A DNA stretch of 63,866 nt from an uncultured bacterium (lineage in GTDB: Bacteria > Verrucomicrobiota > Lentisphaeria > Victivallales > UBA1829), in the NCBI GenBank assembly GCA_900548385.1, contig URKJ01000027.1, positions 1 through 63,866 of the forward strand, given 5' to 3'. This document shows positions 8,931-18,114 of the stretch, one piece after another. The notes beneath the pieces are model-generated. The model saw only the letters and a program-made list of their open reading frames with translations, did no database searches and was not told the origin of the DNA. The first letter of the stretch is position 1; each line of letters starts with the position of its first letter. The position numbers and the translations under genes are program-made.

Positions 8931-9266
8931 TCAAGCCGGCGGCAGAACCGCAAGGATCAGCGCAAGGTCGATCAGGAAGAGAATAATGCCCGGAATGATC
9001 CGTCCCGCATATTCTCCGTTTGTTTTCCAGTAGGAATATCCCCATGCACCCAACATCCAGACGAGAACCAGACCGGGCGTCAGCAGGAGAAGAGGCGTGA
9101 GAATACGGCTGTCCGGAAATCCGGACGCCGTCAGCACGGCATCCGGAATCAGGCGATAGCAGAGACTCAGCAGAATCAGCGCAAGCAGAAAGAGCGGCCC
9201 ATGGACACACCATGCCGGACGTCTGGGCTCAGGCGCCACGAAAACAAGAGGTTCCTGCTCCATCAT
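8931..9266 (-). CDS. Small membrane protein, unknown function
   Basis: About 111 residues with three probable membrane segments: PLFLLALILLSLCYRLI, a LLLLTPGLVLVWMLGAWGY stretch, and IIPGIILFLIDLALILAVL at the C-terminus. No family recognised. I prefer the ATG at 9266 because AAAGGA (9275-9280) lies eight bases upstream. An in-frame ATG at 9287 would overlap the hydroxyacid dehydrogenase stop by 8 bases but lacks a ribosome binding site. It directly follows that dehydrogenase and is probably co-transcribed with it. Confidence 0.6.
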   Translation of the reverse strand: MMEQEPLVFVAPEPRRPAWCVHGPLFLLALILLSLCYRLIPDAVLTASGFPDSRILTPLLLLTPGLVLVWMLGAWGYSYWKTNGEYAGRIIPGIILFLIDLALILAVLPPA

Positions 9267-9279
9267 AAGAAAAATCCTT

Positions 9280-10362
9280 TCATCCATGGTTCAAGTGCCT
9301 GCAAACGGCTCCGTTCGCTTTCCCCGGACAGGAACGTTTCCCGTCGCACTTCTGGCAGATTTCATTGGCAAGCGGACGCTTGTAGAAATAATCCAGAATG
9401 TTGTCAAGCGTGATCCGGGCGATGTTGTTTACCGCCTCTTTCGTGAAAAACGCCTGATGCGACGTGATCAGCACATTCGGGAACGTCATCAGACGCGCAA
9501 GCACATCGTCGTCGATTGCCGCATCCGAACGGTCCTCGAAGAAGTAATCGGTCTCCTCCTCGTAAACATCCAGTCCGGCGCCTCCGATCTGTTTCTTTTT
9601 GAGTCCCTTGATCAATGCCGCCGCGTCGATCAGCGCCCCGCGACTGGTGTTCAGAATAAATACGCCCGGTTTCATCATGGCGATCGACTCTTTGTTGATC
9701 ATGTGACGGTTTTCCGGCGTCAGCGGACAATGCAGAGAAATGATGTCGCTCCGGCGGAACAGCTCCTCAAGCGGCACATATTCCATGTTCAGGCGTTCCG
9801 CCTCGGCTTTGTTCGGATACAGGTCATAGGCAAGTATTTTCATGCCGAATCCCTGAAGCAGTTCCGCAAACGTGCGTCCGATCTTTCCGGTTCCGACGAT
9901 TCCGATTGTCTTGCCGAACAGATCGAACCCGATAAATCCATTAATGGAAAAGTTGTTTTCCCGGACGCGGCAATACGCTCTGTGCAGATTCCGGTTCAGC
10001 GTCAGCAGCAGTCCGATCGTGTACTCTGCCACGGCATGAGGTGAATATTCCGGCACACGCACCACCCGGAGCCTTCCGAACGCCTCCGCCAGATTCACAT
10101 TGTTGTAACCGGCACAGCGCATCGCGATCAGCTCGACTCCAAGCTCATGCAGAATGCGGATCGTCTCCGCACAGAGATTGTCGTTCACGAATGCGCAGAC
10201 GACTTTTGCCCCCTCCGCGATCCTCGCGGAAGCCGGCGTCAGCCTGGTTTCATAGAACTGGATGTCGAAGCCGAACCGGGCTTCTTTGTTCACCGCCTCG
10301 AAAAAACGGCGGTCATACGGTTTCGTGTCGAAAAACGCGATTTTGATTTTTGAATGAATCAT
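9280..10362 (-). CDS. D-2-hydroxyacid (D-lactate-type) dehydrogenase
   Basis: A 360-residue NAD-dependent dehydrogenase that interconverts a 2-oxoacid such as pyruvate and its D-2-hydroxyacid in the cytosol. The NAD motif GTGKIG is at residues 157-162. The catalytic set is present: Arg241 (NTSRG), the Glu at about 270 (DVYEEE) and His302 (SHQAF); HCPLTPENRHMIN at 211-223 is also typical. Length to residue 334 matches ldhA-type enzymes. The last 25 residues are an unusual Cys/His-rich tail (C336, C339, C345, C354, H356, H359) that could bind metal. A ribosome binding site of G residues is at 10369-10374 and a promoter at 10396-10423. Confidence 0.88.
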   Translation of the reverse strand: MIHSKIKIAFFDTKPYDRRFFEAVNKEARFGFDIQFYETRLTPASARIAEGAKVVCAFVNDNLCAETIRILHELGVELIAMRCAGYNNVNLAEAFGRLRVVRVPEYSPHAVAEYTIGLLLTLNRNLHRAYCRVRENNFSINGFIGFDLFGKTIGIVGTGKIGRTFAELLQGFGMKILAYDLYPNKAEAERLNMEYVPLEELFRRSDIISLHCPLTPENRHMINKESIAMMKPGVFILNTSRGALIDAAALIKGLKKKQIGGAGLDVYEEETDYFFEDRSDAAIDDDVLARLMTFPNVLITSHQAFFTKEAVNNIARITLDNILDYFYKRPLANEICQKCDGKRSCPGKANGAVCRHLNHG

Positions 10363-10395
10363 AACATACCCCCCTTCGGTTTGTTTTGATGTTAC

Positions 10396-10423
10396 AATAT
10401 AAGTGTGAAAAAACTGTTTTCAA
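10396..10423 (-). promoter_or_regulatory. Promoter of hydroxyacid dehydrogenase gene
   Basis: Minus-strand TTGAAA (10418-10423), 16 bases, TATATT (10396-10401), 34 bases upstream of ATG 10362. Confidence 0.65.
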
Positions 10424-10482
10424 GCGGAAAAAGTGAGAAAAAGCATACCCCGCCGTCTTTTACCGTTCAAACCGTCACAAAT

Positions 10483-11394
10483 TCATTCGTCTGTTTTTTT
10501 GGGGATCGTATGATTCTGCCCGATGTCGAACCGCAGTTTCTTCTGGGTTTTGCCGCGATAGACCAGCGGAGAACAACCGAGATTTTCACGGATGAAACGG
10601 ATAAACGATGTCAGTTCCGGGAATCCGCACTTCCCGGCGATCTCGCCGACCGGCAGGTTGGTTCCCTGCAGCAGAATCTGCGCCGCCTGAAGACGGCGGT
10701 CCCGGATATAACGTCCCGGAGAAACTCCGACTTTCGCCTTGAACAGCCGGGTCAGCGTGCTCCGGTTGACGTTCAGCGTGTCGCAGACCATGTTCAAATC
10801 CAGATTGCGGTCCGCAATACGGCTCTGGATCAGCTCCATACACTGCTTGACCAGCAGGCTGGAATGCCTTGGAACGCTCCGGTCCGGACAAAGTTCTGAC
10901 AGAATTTGACATAAAATGCCAGATATTCTCCGGATCTGCGCCAGATCGGAATCCGCAATGGAAGCCTTGAAATCCTCAAATACGCCGTCGTCCGGCACGC
11001 GGCAGTTCTGCTGATGACGGGGATAACGGTAGGAAAGCAGATAGGCTTCCGCAAGCGGACCGTCGAAACAGATCCAGCGCGTCACCCACTTCTCCGACAG
11101 CGCGCGATGCCGGTGCGCCTCCCCCGGCAGATAGAAAAAAACATCTCCCGGATCAATACGAAATGTTTCCCCGAACAGCGTCAACTCTCCGACGCCCTCC
11201 ACTCCCCAGATGATTTCCGCGAACGAGTTTTTCAACGCTCCCATTTCCGAAACCTCTCCGGCGGAAAGCGTTTTTTCCCCGACCGAATAGAGGTAAACCG
11301 GAAGCGGCGGCTCCCGTAGAAATTCCTGTGTCCGATTGTAACAATCATTAAACATAACTGAAACAAACTGTCCGTTTTTGCCCTGTTTTGTCAT
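10483..11394 (-). CDS. AraC-family transcriptional regulator
   Basis: About 303 residues with an N-terminal cupin sensor (LTLFGETFRIDPGDVFFYLPGE region) and a C-terminal AraC DNA-binding domain: LDLNMVCDTLNVNRSTLTRLF for the first HTH and GEIAGKCGFPELTSFIRFI for the second. It diverges from the GH130 phosphorylase gene at 11461 and probably controls it. The frame stays open upstream to 11610, but that part lies in the divergent gene and behind the promoter at 11415-11443, so the start is ATG 11394 or, with a longer leader, ATG 11355. Neither has a strong ribosome binding site. Confidence 0.82.
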   Translation of the reverse strand: MTKQGKNGQFVSVMFNDCYNRTQEFLREPPLPVYLYSVGEKTLSAGEVSEMGALKNSFAEIIWGVEGVGELTLFGETFRIDPGDVFFYLPGEAHRHRALSEKWVTRWICFDGPLAEAYLLSYRYPRHQQNCRVPDDGVFEDFKASIADSDLAQIRRISGILCQILSELCPDRSVPRHSSLLVKQCMELIQSRIADRNLDLNMVCDTLNVNRSTLTRLFKAKVGVSPGRYIRDRRLQAAQILLQGTNLPVGEIAGKCGFPELTSFIRFIRENLGCSPLVYRGKTQKKLRFDIGQNHTIPKKTDE

Positions 11395-11422
11395 TTGCCG
11401 TTTGCCTGCGCCATAGTATAGT
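11395..11422 (+). promoter_or_regulatory. Promoter of GH130 gene
   Basis: TTGCCG (11395-11400), 16 bases, TATAGT (11417-11422), about 39 bases before ATG 11461. Its -10 overlaps the -10 of the divergent regulator promoter. Confidence 0.6.
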
Positions 11423-11443
11423 ATTTCAAATGCAGTTTTGCAA
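11415..11443 (-). promoter_or_regulatory. Promoter of AraC gene, overlapping divergent promoter
   Basis: Minus-strand TTGCAA (11438-11443), 17 bases, TATACT (11415-11420). The -10 elements of the two divergent promoters share bases 11417-11420, so both cannot be open at once. Confidence 0.6.
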
Positions 11444-11460
11444 ACAGGAGTTGAAAAAAA

Positions 11461-12639
11461 ATGAGTGAATTTGAACAGAAAAAAGCACAGGTCATGCAGC
11501 GCTATGAGCAGCTCGTGAACCGCAAAAACACGATCGACACCGACTGGTACAACGGCTGTTTCGACCGTTACGTCAATCCCGTTCTGACCAATGAAATGGT
11601 CCCGCCGCAATGGAAATTCGACTTCAATCCCGCCACGAATCCGTACTTCATGGAGCGTCTCGGCGTCAACGCGGTGTTCAATGCCGGAGCGATTGAACTG
11701 AACGGAAAAATCTCCATGGTCTGCCGCGTGGAAGGCAACGACCGCAAATCATTCTTCGCTGTCGCGGATTCCGTTTCCGGCGTGGACGGTTTCCGTTTCC
11801 GGGAAAAACCGATCCTTCTGCCCGAAACTTCCGAACGGGACACCAACGTTTACGATATGCGTCTGACCCGGCACGAAGACGGCTGGATTTACGGTCTGTT
11901 CTGCTCCGAGCGCAAAGACCCCGCCGCCAAAAAAGGTGATGAATCCTCCGCCGTCGCCGCCTGCGGAATCGTGCGGACAAAGGACCTGGAACACTGGGAA
12001 CGGCTCGACGACCTCGTCACCCCCTCGCCTCAGCAGCGCAATGTCGTGCTTCACCCGGAATTCGTCAACGGCAAATACGCATTCTACACCCGCCCGCAGG
12101 ACGGATTCATTGATGCGGGAACCGGCGGCGGAATCGGCTGGGGACTTTCCGACTCCATCGAACACGCAAAACTTGATCATGAACAGATCGTCGATCAGAA
12201 AATCTACCACACGGTCAAAGAGGTGAAAAACGGCTGCGGCGCGCCGCCGGTCAAGACCAACGACGGCTGGCTGCATATCGCCCACGGCGTCCGCAACACG
12301 GCGGCGGGGCTGCGTTATGTCCTCTATGCGTTTCTCTGCGCACCCGATGATCCATCCAAAGTCATCCGCGCGCCCGGCGGCTTCTTCCTCGCACCGTACA
12401 AGGAGGAACGGATCGGCGACGTCTCCAACGTGGTTTTCTGCAACGGCCTCGTCGCACGGGAAAACGGTGACGTCTTTATTTACTACGCCTCTTCCGACAC
12501 CCGGATGCACGTTGCCGCCACAACCGTGGACAAGCTCCTCGACTGGGTGAAAAATACCCCGGAAGACCCGCTTTACTCCCGCGATTGTGTCGCGCAGCGG
12601 ATTGCGCTGATCGACGCGAACCGTCCGTTCTGCAAATAA
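11461..12639 (+). CDS. GH130 phosphorylase (4-O-beta-D-mannosyl-D-glucose phosphorylase type)
   Basis: A 392-residue five-bladed beta-propeller enzyme of GH130, whose members phosphorolyse beta-mannosides to alpha-mannose 1-phosphate. Visible family stretches include FNAGAIELNGKISMVCRVEG, TNVYDMRLTRHEDGWIYG, HPEFVNGKYAFYTRPQDGF and GGIGWGLSDSIEHA; the FNAGA and YDMRLT segments carry the substrate and general-acid region (D in YDxRL). Length equals that of the subfamily 1 mannosylglucose phosphorylases. There is no signal peptide, so it is cytosolic. ATG follows a purine-rich leader. It is preceded by a divergent AraC gene and followed by a strong terminator, so it is monocistronic. Confidence 0.85.
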   Translation: MSEFEQKKAQVMQRYEQLVNRKNTIDTDWYNGCFDRYVNPVLTNEMVPPQWKFDFNPATNPYFMERLGVNAVFNAGAIELNGKISMVCRVEGNDRKSFFAVADSVSGVDGFRFREKPILLPETSERDTNVYDMRLTRHEDGWIYGLFCSERKDPAAKKGDESSAVAACGIVRTKDLEHWERLDDLVTPSPQQRNVVLHPEFVNGKYAFYTRPQDGFIDAGTGGGIGWGLSDSIEHAKLDHEQIVDQKIYHTVKEVKNGCGAPPVKTNDGWLHIAHGVRNTAAGLRYVLYAFLCAPDDPSKVIRAPGGFFLAPYKEERIGDVSNVVFCNGLVARENGDVFIYYASSDTRMHVAATTVDKLLDWVKNTPEDPLYSRDCVAQRIALIDANRPFCK

Positions 12640-12651
12640 TCGAACCTCCGT

Positions 12652-12688
12652 AAGCCGGAAATGTGAATTCGCATTTCCGGCTTTTTTT
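12652..12688 (+). terminator. Rho-independent terminator of GH130 gene
   Basis: A 12-bp perfect stem (12652-12663 with 12672-12683) extended into a small loop and followed by seven T residues. Confidence 0.9.
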
Positions 12689-12786
12689 GTGAAAAAATTT
12701 CCGCAGGACTTTTCATTTCCTTATCATGCGGTATATTCCCTGAATGAAAGGTTGTAAACAGAAAATAAATACAAGGAGTTTTCGCG

Positions 12787-14424
12787 ATGTTTTCCACAAG
12801 ACTGTACAGTTCTCTTGTAAAAGTCATGCAGCAATCGACCCCGACGGACGGCATCCCGTTTCAGTCTGCAACAGTCCTGCGCGGCGAAGTTCTCTCTTTC
12901 CAGGTCTCCTATTATACGGATAAACAGGATGAGATTTTCTCGGTCAAAGCGGTTTCCAAACTGAAAGATATTCAAATCCGCTCCGTGGAATGCGTTCCGG
13001 TCCGCAGCCTTGCATGGCAACTGGATGATTACGCGCTGATCCGCGAACCGGGACTGATGCCGGACCTTCTGGCGGATCTTCCGCAACCGTTTTTCGTACC
13101 GCAAAAGCTCTGGCGCACCCTCTGGATCACCGCCCGCATCCCGGCGAAAACCTCTCTTTCCGAATTTGACATCGTGCTGGAGTTCAAAACACGGGAAAAC
13201 GGAACGGTCCGCACGGAACCGCTGAACGTGGAAGTCCTTCCAGCCGCCCTCCCCCCGCAGAAACTCATCCATACGGAATGGTTCCATACCGATTGCCTTG
13301 CGAAATATTACGGAGTTCCGGTATTCAGCGAAGAATACTGGTATCTGGTGGAAACATTCATGTGCAACGCTGCGGATCATGGCGTCAATATGATCCTGAC
13401 ACCGGTCTTCACGCCACCGCTCGACACACAACGCGGCGGCGAACGCCTGACCGTCCAGCTTGTCGACGTCAAACAGACCGCGGACGGTTACGAATTCAAT
13501 TTTGACAAACTCGCCCGCTGGATTGCACTCGCCCAATCGGTCGGGATCCGTTACTTTGAAATCTCCCACCTTGCGACACAGTGGGGAGCGGAAAAAACGC
13601 CGAAAATCATCGCCGACGTTGACGGCAAAGAACAGCGTATTTTCGGATGGGACGTCGCGTCCAATTCGCTCAAATACCGTAAGTTTCTTGCGGCGTTCCT
13701 GCCGGAACTCACCGAATTTCTGCGGATTGCGGGCGTCGCGGAACAAAGTTGGTTCCATACCTCCGACGAGCCGCACGGCGAGCAGATCCACTCTTACAGC
13801 AAAATCGCTGCGACGATCCGGAAATATACCAAAGGATTCAAACATCTGGATGCATTGTCCGATATTGATTTTTACCGGAAAGGCGTTGTGGAAATCCCGA
13901 TCCCGGTGATTGACAAAGTCGATTCCTTTATCGAAGCCGGACTGAAATCCCCGTGGACTTACTACTGCTGTAATCCAACCACGGGTTATTCCAGCCGTTT
14001 TATTCACCTGCCCTCTGCCGTGACCCGGATTCTCGGCGCCCAGCTGTTCCGCGCCGGTATCTGCGGGTTCCTGCACTGGGGGTTCAACTTCTATCATACC
14101 CGTCTCTCGCGCGGACTGATCGACCCGTTCCAGACAGTGGACGCCGACTACTCATTCCCTGCCGGAGATTCGTTCCTTGTTTATCCCGGGTCGGAATGTG
14201 AACCATTGGATTCGCTCCGCAATGAACTGATGCGGGAAGCGCTTCAGGATCAGCGCGCGCTTGATCTTCTCGCCAGGCTGACATCCCGTAAAGAAGTGGA
14301 ACAGCTGCTGGACCGTTCCTGCAACGGCAAACTCACCTTTGCCGAATTTCCGCACACGGAAGCAGACTTTCTTGCCCTCCGCGACGCTGTTTACGCCCGT
14401 CTCCGCAAAGAGCTCGGCAAATAA
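12787..14424 (+). CDS. DUF4091 (GH123-like) glycoside hydrolase-type protein
   Basis: A 545-residue protein with an N-terminal beta-sandwich (residues 1-155) followed by a TIM barrel of the DUF4091/GH123 kind. Characteristic stretches are LIHTEWFHTDCLA, SWFHTSDEPHGEQ near residue 325 (the conserved DEP that carries the acid residues in this group), GICGFLHWGFNFYH and the terminal YPAGD/FLVYPG region. GH123 enzymes release beta-N-acetylgalactosamine by substrate-assisted catalysis; many DUF4091 proteins are uncharacterised, so the substrate is inferred only broadly. No signal peptide. AAGGAG lies just upstream of ATG 12787, and TATATT at 12732-12737 may be the -10. Confidence 0.8.
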   Translation: MFSTRLYSSLVKVMQQSTPTDGIPFQSATVLRGEVLSFQVSYYTDKQDEIFSVKAVSKLKDIQIRSVECVPVRSLAWQLDDYALIREPGLMPDLLADLPQPFFVPQKLWRTLWITARIPAKTSLSEFDIVLEFKTRENGTVRTEPLNVEVLPAALPPQKLIHTEWFHTDCLAKYYGVPVFSEEYWYLVETFMCNAADHGVNMILTPVFTPPLDTQRGGERLTVQLVDVKQTADGYEFNFDKLARWIALAQSVGIRYFEISHLATQWGAEKTPKIIADVDGKEQRIFGWDVASNSLKYRKFLAAFLPELTEFLRIAGVAEQSWFHTSDEPHGEQIHSYSKIAATIRKYTKGFKHLDALSDIDFYRKGVVEIPIPVIDKVDSFIEAGLKSPWTYYCCNPTTGYSSRFIHLPSAVTRILGAQLFRAGICGFLHWGFNFYHTRLSRGLIDPFQTVDADYSFPAGDSFLVYPGSECEPLDSLRNELMREALQDQRALDLLARLTSRKEVEQLLDRSCNGKLTFAEFPHTEADFLALRDAVYARLRKELGK

Positions 14425-14437
14425 CCGGCAACGGTTC

Positions 14438-14466
14438 CGGCGGGAAACAATTCTGTTTTCCCGCCG
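14438..14466. terminator. 10-bp hairpin downstream of DUF4091 gene
   Basis: Perfect 10-bp inverted repeat (14438-14447 with 14457-14466), no T run. It precedes the stronger hairpin at 14490. Confidence 0.3.
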
Positions 14467-14489
14467 TGAAAACTCCTTTCCATGCGATC

Positions 14490-14531
14490 CGGAATTTTGA
14501 ACGGCAATACGTTCGTTCAAAATTCCGTTTT
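14490..14531 (+). terminator. Rho-independent terminator between convergent genes
   Basis: Perfect 14-bp stem (14490-14503 with 14514-14527) with a 10-base loop followed by TTTT. It lies 9 bases from the stop of the convergent minus-strand gene and may slow both polymerases. Confidence 0.75.
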
Positions 14532-14539
14532 CCTCCGGA

Positions 14540-17500
14540 TTACTTTTCCACCTCATACTCAATGCAGATGTCCCGGAACCGAACCGGACTCGCATTTTTA
14601 CTGTGCGGCTCCAGCATTACTTTAAGCACCTCGCTCAATATTTTATCATTATGCCCGGCATAAATCGCTGTCAGCGGAATCCGGATCTCCTGCCAGGTTG
14701 CCGGATCGCTGTCAAGATTGCTCGCCCGGCAAACCTCCCATCCGCAATAACTGCCGCTGAAACCGCAGTCAAACGGTTTTCCATCGCCATCCTTTCCGGC
14801 AACGCGGGCATAAGCCGCCTGCAAAGGATGAGCAAATCCCCACTTGTCTGTAACATTATTGTAGGAATATTTCAGAACAGCAGTCCGGTAATTCTCCGGA
14901 CTCAGCTTGACGCCTTTGCCGTCCGGCGCGGAAAGTTCCAGCCGGTAATTCTGCATTTCAAAACCGTTGTCAATTTTTTTAAATGACGTATTTGTTCCGG
15001 ATGTCGGATTCCCCCGGACAATCCAGTTTCTGAGCGGAATGGAAACCACATTCCGTTTTTCCGGCATATCATGAACCGTAATACCGAGAACAATCGGAGT
15101 AGCCTGAGTATTGCCGCCGGAAATGCTGATCGCCGAAATTTCCAGATCCGGAACCGAATTTTTCCAGGTCCAGCGGAAAAAACATTTTCCATCACTCTCA
15201 TAAGCAACCAGTTTCCGGAGCTCCGGAGAATTATTCCTCGTTTTCCAGTCGCCGATGTTCGTTCCAGTGACAATCGGAATATCCTGACTCGAACCATCCC
15301 GGTAATGTACGCGGTAAGTCAGCACCCTCTCCCCAGTTTTGCCGAATGTGACCGCATGGAAAAATGTGATTCCGGACAGTTTGGCCCGGACCGGAATCTC
15401 ACCGGTTTTCACGATCCCGTCCGGAAAATGCTCACTTTTGAATGCAAGACAGGTCCTGTTCTCATTATAATCAAAACGGATAATGTCACATTCAACGCCG
15501 TTGAATGCATTGACTCCCCACGGGATTCCTTCAAAATATCTGCTTTCCCGGTCGAACCATGCAATCCCGTTGGAATAGCTCTGCTGATTGTCGAAACCGG
15601 AGTTCGCGTACTTCTGCAGATTCAGGCAGCGCCCCGGTATGATTTTTGCGGTGGAAAGTTCCAGCCGACGGTCAAGTTCCGCCTGAATCTTTTTCATTTC
15701 CGGAAGCGGCAATTCCGGTAACTCGCCAAACCGTCCGGCAAGCGCACTGGCAGAGCCGGCAACGATAAGAGTCGGCGTATGCGGGCGGAGCAGAAAAATC
15801 GCGGTCCCGTGCTCCACCCGGATCCGCTTTCTGTTCAACGCATCCACAATGAATTCCGTTCCGGCAAGCTCTCCCGCCCGGAAACGGATCATTTTCGGGA
15901 AACTGTCGCCGTTCATCAGGTAAAACGCCGTCATACCATCGTTCCGGAACTTGTAAAGCTCTACATTGACCGGCATATCATCGTTCTCTTCCCGCAGCAG
16001 TTCCGCCTGTCTGGAAATGCCATGCCGTTTCAGAATATGCTGATAGACCACTGCAAGACTGTACTGGGGCAGATCGCCGACAATGGCATAAATCATCCCT
16101 TTCCCGATTTTTTTACAGAGGACAACCGGTTTCCCGTTGACTGAATCCACCGTCTTCCAAGCCTTGCTTTTATGGAGTTCGGTAACCGGACGGGCTTTGC
16201 CTTTCAGAAGAGCGAGCCGACCGACGTTCTCGTTGCCGGAAACGGTGCGGAAATCAAAAAGAGGATTTTCAAACGGTTTTCCATGCTCATCATTCCGGAA
16301 AAAGTCAGAACAGGCGATCAGAATACCGCCATTCGCGACAAAGCGTTTCAAAAGCTCATTGCTTTCCGGATAAATGACTTTCACTCCGTCGGCAAAAACC
16401 GCTTTATAACGGGAAAGCCGCTCTTTGAACTGTTCCTCAAAGATTGCATCGAACGCATAATGGCTGTATGCAAGCGCGCCGGAACTGAAAGCTCCGCGAA
16501 CGGCGGTCTGTATGTCATTATTTGTCGCAAAATTCCAGCGCATAGTCGGAGTTGACGCAAGAAGCGCAATATCAGCCCTGTCCCTGTTCCGCCGCGGCAG
16601 AATAAAATCGGCAACGCCGGAAATCGCGTTTCTGGCGTCCGGAACAGCCCGGAGATCTTCCGGAGCAAATGCAAATCCGTTCAGGAGCTGATACATCGCT
16701 TTCTTCGCATCGGCTTCTGTTCCGGTTGAACCGGAAAAACTGAACGGAAACACGACGTTGGCGCCGCGGATGACATCGGTCCAGATCCGTGCATACAGCG
16801 TTTCATAATTTTTTCCCGCATACATCTCCTGATCGACAATCGGTTTGCCATCGGCAACCGCCATGCAAAGCCGGGAATTGAAAATGTGCAGAGCATTCAC
16901 ATCCTGCGCATCGACAAACGGAAGCGTATTACGGACGGAAACACCGGTATCATACAGGCAAAATCCATTGGTTCCGGCATTTACCATATCAATATTCCGG
17001 TGCAGTTCATAAAAGTCAAAACCATGCCAGTTCGAGAAAAGAGAATATTCCGAATGCAGCTGCACCGTTGTCAGCGCATTCGGATCGGTGGTTCGGATCA
17101 GATCGCGTCCCTCCCGGAGAAGAGAAGAAATGGCGGACTGCATGAATTTGCGTCTCTCGACCTGCAGCGCCGGCGGAAGCGGTTCCGTTTCATTTCCTGC
17201 GGACGCAAAATCTCTGTAGCCGGTCATCAAAGCCTGATTCATGGTCTTGACCGTGCCGAATCTCTTTTGCAGATACTCTCCGAATGCCTTTTTGAAAAAT
17301 GGCGAATGATCATCATGTTTGGGCTCGTTGAACAATTCATAGACAAAGGCTTTTCCTCCCTCATATTTATTTTCGTCCGCATGGTATTTCCAGCATTTCA
17401 GATAAATATCGCGTCCGGTCCGGGTCACGATCGAATAATACATGGAAAACAGGGAGCCGCTCGACCACTCCGCAACAGCATCCGGCCCGGTCAAAGCAAG

Positions 17501-18106
17501 AATTCCCGGATCGTTCCGGTAGCGTTGGAGCCGGAACCCCTGCGCGTGCGTTGCTTCCAGATAAATCGGCATTTGTGCTTTACGGTAAAAATCCAGATAC
17601 ATCCTGCCCCAATCCCATCCCGGTACGCGACTGGCAATCTTTTCACAAGTGGTGAATTTGCGTGAAACTTCCCGGAACAGTTCCTCCGGCGAACCGTCGT
17701 AACCGGGATACGCAGTATATCCGCGGTAATCCGGAAACAGAGAACGAAGCCACATCGCCGAGTTGTTGATCGACGTTAAATTCAGCCCCAGCTGTTTCAG
17801 TTCCTTGTAATAATGCGGGCCTTTGTAAATATTTTCCATCTCCGCCGGATAAGGAAACAGGATCTTTTTCGTTCCCTTTTTCAGCGCAGCCCATTCCCGG
17901 AAATCAATAAACGAATATTGCGATCCAAGCATCAGCTGCGGCTTCCGGTCCGCATCAAGAATATTGCCGTCCCCGTCAATGGAATAGATCAATTCAGAAG
18001 TCGTACTTTTTGTATGATCCGGAACAGCCGCCAAAGCGACTCCGGAGATTTGCAGACTCAAGTACAGCCCAACCGTAAGAGATAACAGAAGCATTCTCAT
18101 ATTCAT
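14540..18106 (-). CDS. Large secreted GH42-like glycosidase
   Basis: A protein of about 1188 residues with a signal peptide (about residues 1-26, ending GVALAA). The catalytic region is a clan-A barrel: YELFNEPKHDD carries the probable acid/base Glu near residue 261, and VDQEMYAG the probable nucleophile near 427. The segment after NE (KAFGEYLQKRFGTVKTMNQ) matches the GH42 pattern F-x-x-(W/Y)-L-x-x-R-(Y/F)-G-x-(L/V)-x-x-(L/M)-N. A beta-galactosidase-trimerisation-like domain follows (about 530-720), then beta-sandwich domains to the C-terminus. M1 at 18106 (or M3 at 18100, better spaced from AAAAAGG at 18110-18116) avoids overlap with the upstream pseudopilin gene, with which it forms an operon. 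Substrate unknown. Confidence 0.75.
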   Translation of the reverse strand: MNMRMLLLSLTVGLYLSLQISGVALAAVPDHTKSTTSELIYSIDGDGNILDADRKPQLMLGSQYSFIDFREWAALKKGTKKILFPYPAEMENIYKGPHYYKELKQLGLNLTSINNSAMWLRSLFPDYRGYTAYPGYDGSPEELFREVSRKFTTCEKIASRVPGWDWGRMYLDFYRKAQMPIYLEATHAQGFRLQRYRNDPGILALTGPDAVAEWSSGSLFSMYYSIVTRTGRDIYLKCWKYHADENKYEGGKAFVYELFNEPKHDDHSPFFKKAFGEYLQKRFGTVKTMNQALMTGYRDFASAGNETEPLPPALQVERRKFMQSAISSLLREGRDLIRTTDPNALTTVQLHSEYSLFSNWHGFDFYELHRNIDMVNAGTNGFCLYDTGVSVRNTLPFVDAQDVNALHIFNSRLCMAVADGKPIVDQEMYAGKNYETLYARIWTDVIRGANVVFPFSFSGSTGTEADAKKAMYQLLNGFAFAPEDLRAVPDARNAISGVADFILPRRNRDRADIALLASTPTMRWNFATNNDIQTAVRGAFSSGALAYSHYAFDAIFEEQFKERLSRYKAVFADGVKVIYPESNELLKRFVANGGILIACSDFFRNDEHGKPFENPLFDFRTVSGNENVGRLALLKGKARPVTELHKSKAWKTVDSVNGKPVVLCKKIGKGMIYAIVGDLPQYSLAVVYQHILKRHGISRQAELLREENDDMPVNVELYKFRNDGMTAFYLMNGDSFPKMIRFRAGELAGTEFIVDALNRKRIRVEHGTAIFLLRPHTPTLIVAGSASALAGRFGELPELPLPEMKKIQAELDRRLELSTAKIIPGRCLNLQKYANSGFDNQQSYSNGIAWFDRESRYFEGIPWGVNAFNGVECDIIRFDYNENRTCLAFKSEHFPDGIVKTGEIPVRAKLSGITFFHAVTFGKTGERVLTYRVHYRDGSSQDIPIVTGTNIGDWKTRNNSPELRKLVAYESDGKCFFRWTWKNSVPDLEISAISISGGNTQATPIVLGITVHDMPEKRNVVSIPLRNWIVRGNPTSGTNTSFKKIDNGFEMQNYRLELSAPDGKGVKLSPENYRTAVLKYSYNNVTDKWGFAHPLQAAYARVAGKDGDGKPFDCGFSGSYCGWEVCRASNLDSDPATWQEIRIPLTAIYAGHNDKILSEVLKVMLEPHSKNASPVRFRDICIEYEVEK

Positions 18107-18114
18107 ACACCTTT

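Noticed and set aside
12724..14097. 457-codon minus-strand frame opposite the DUF4091 gene
   Set aside because: Shadow without start signals or motifs.
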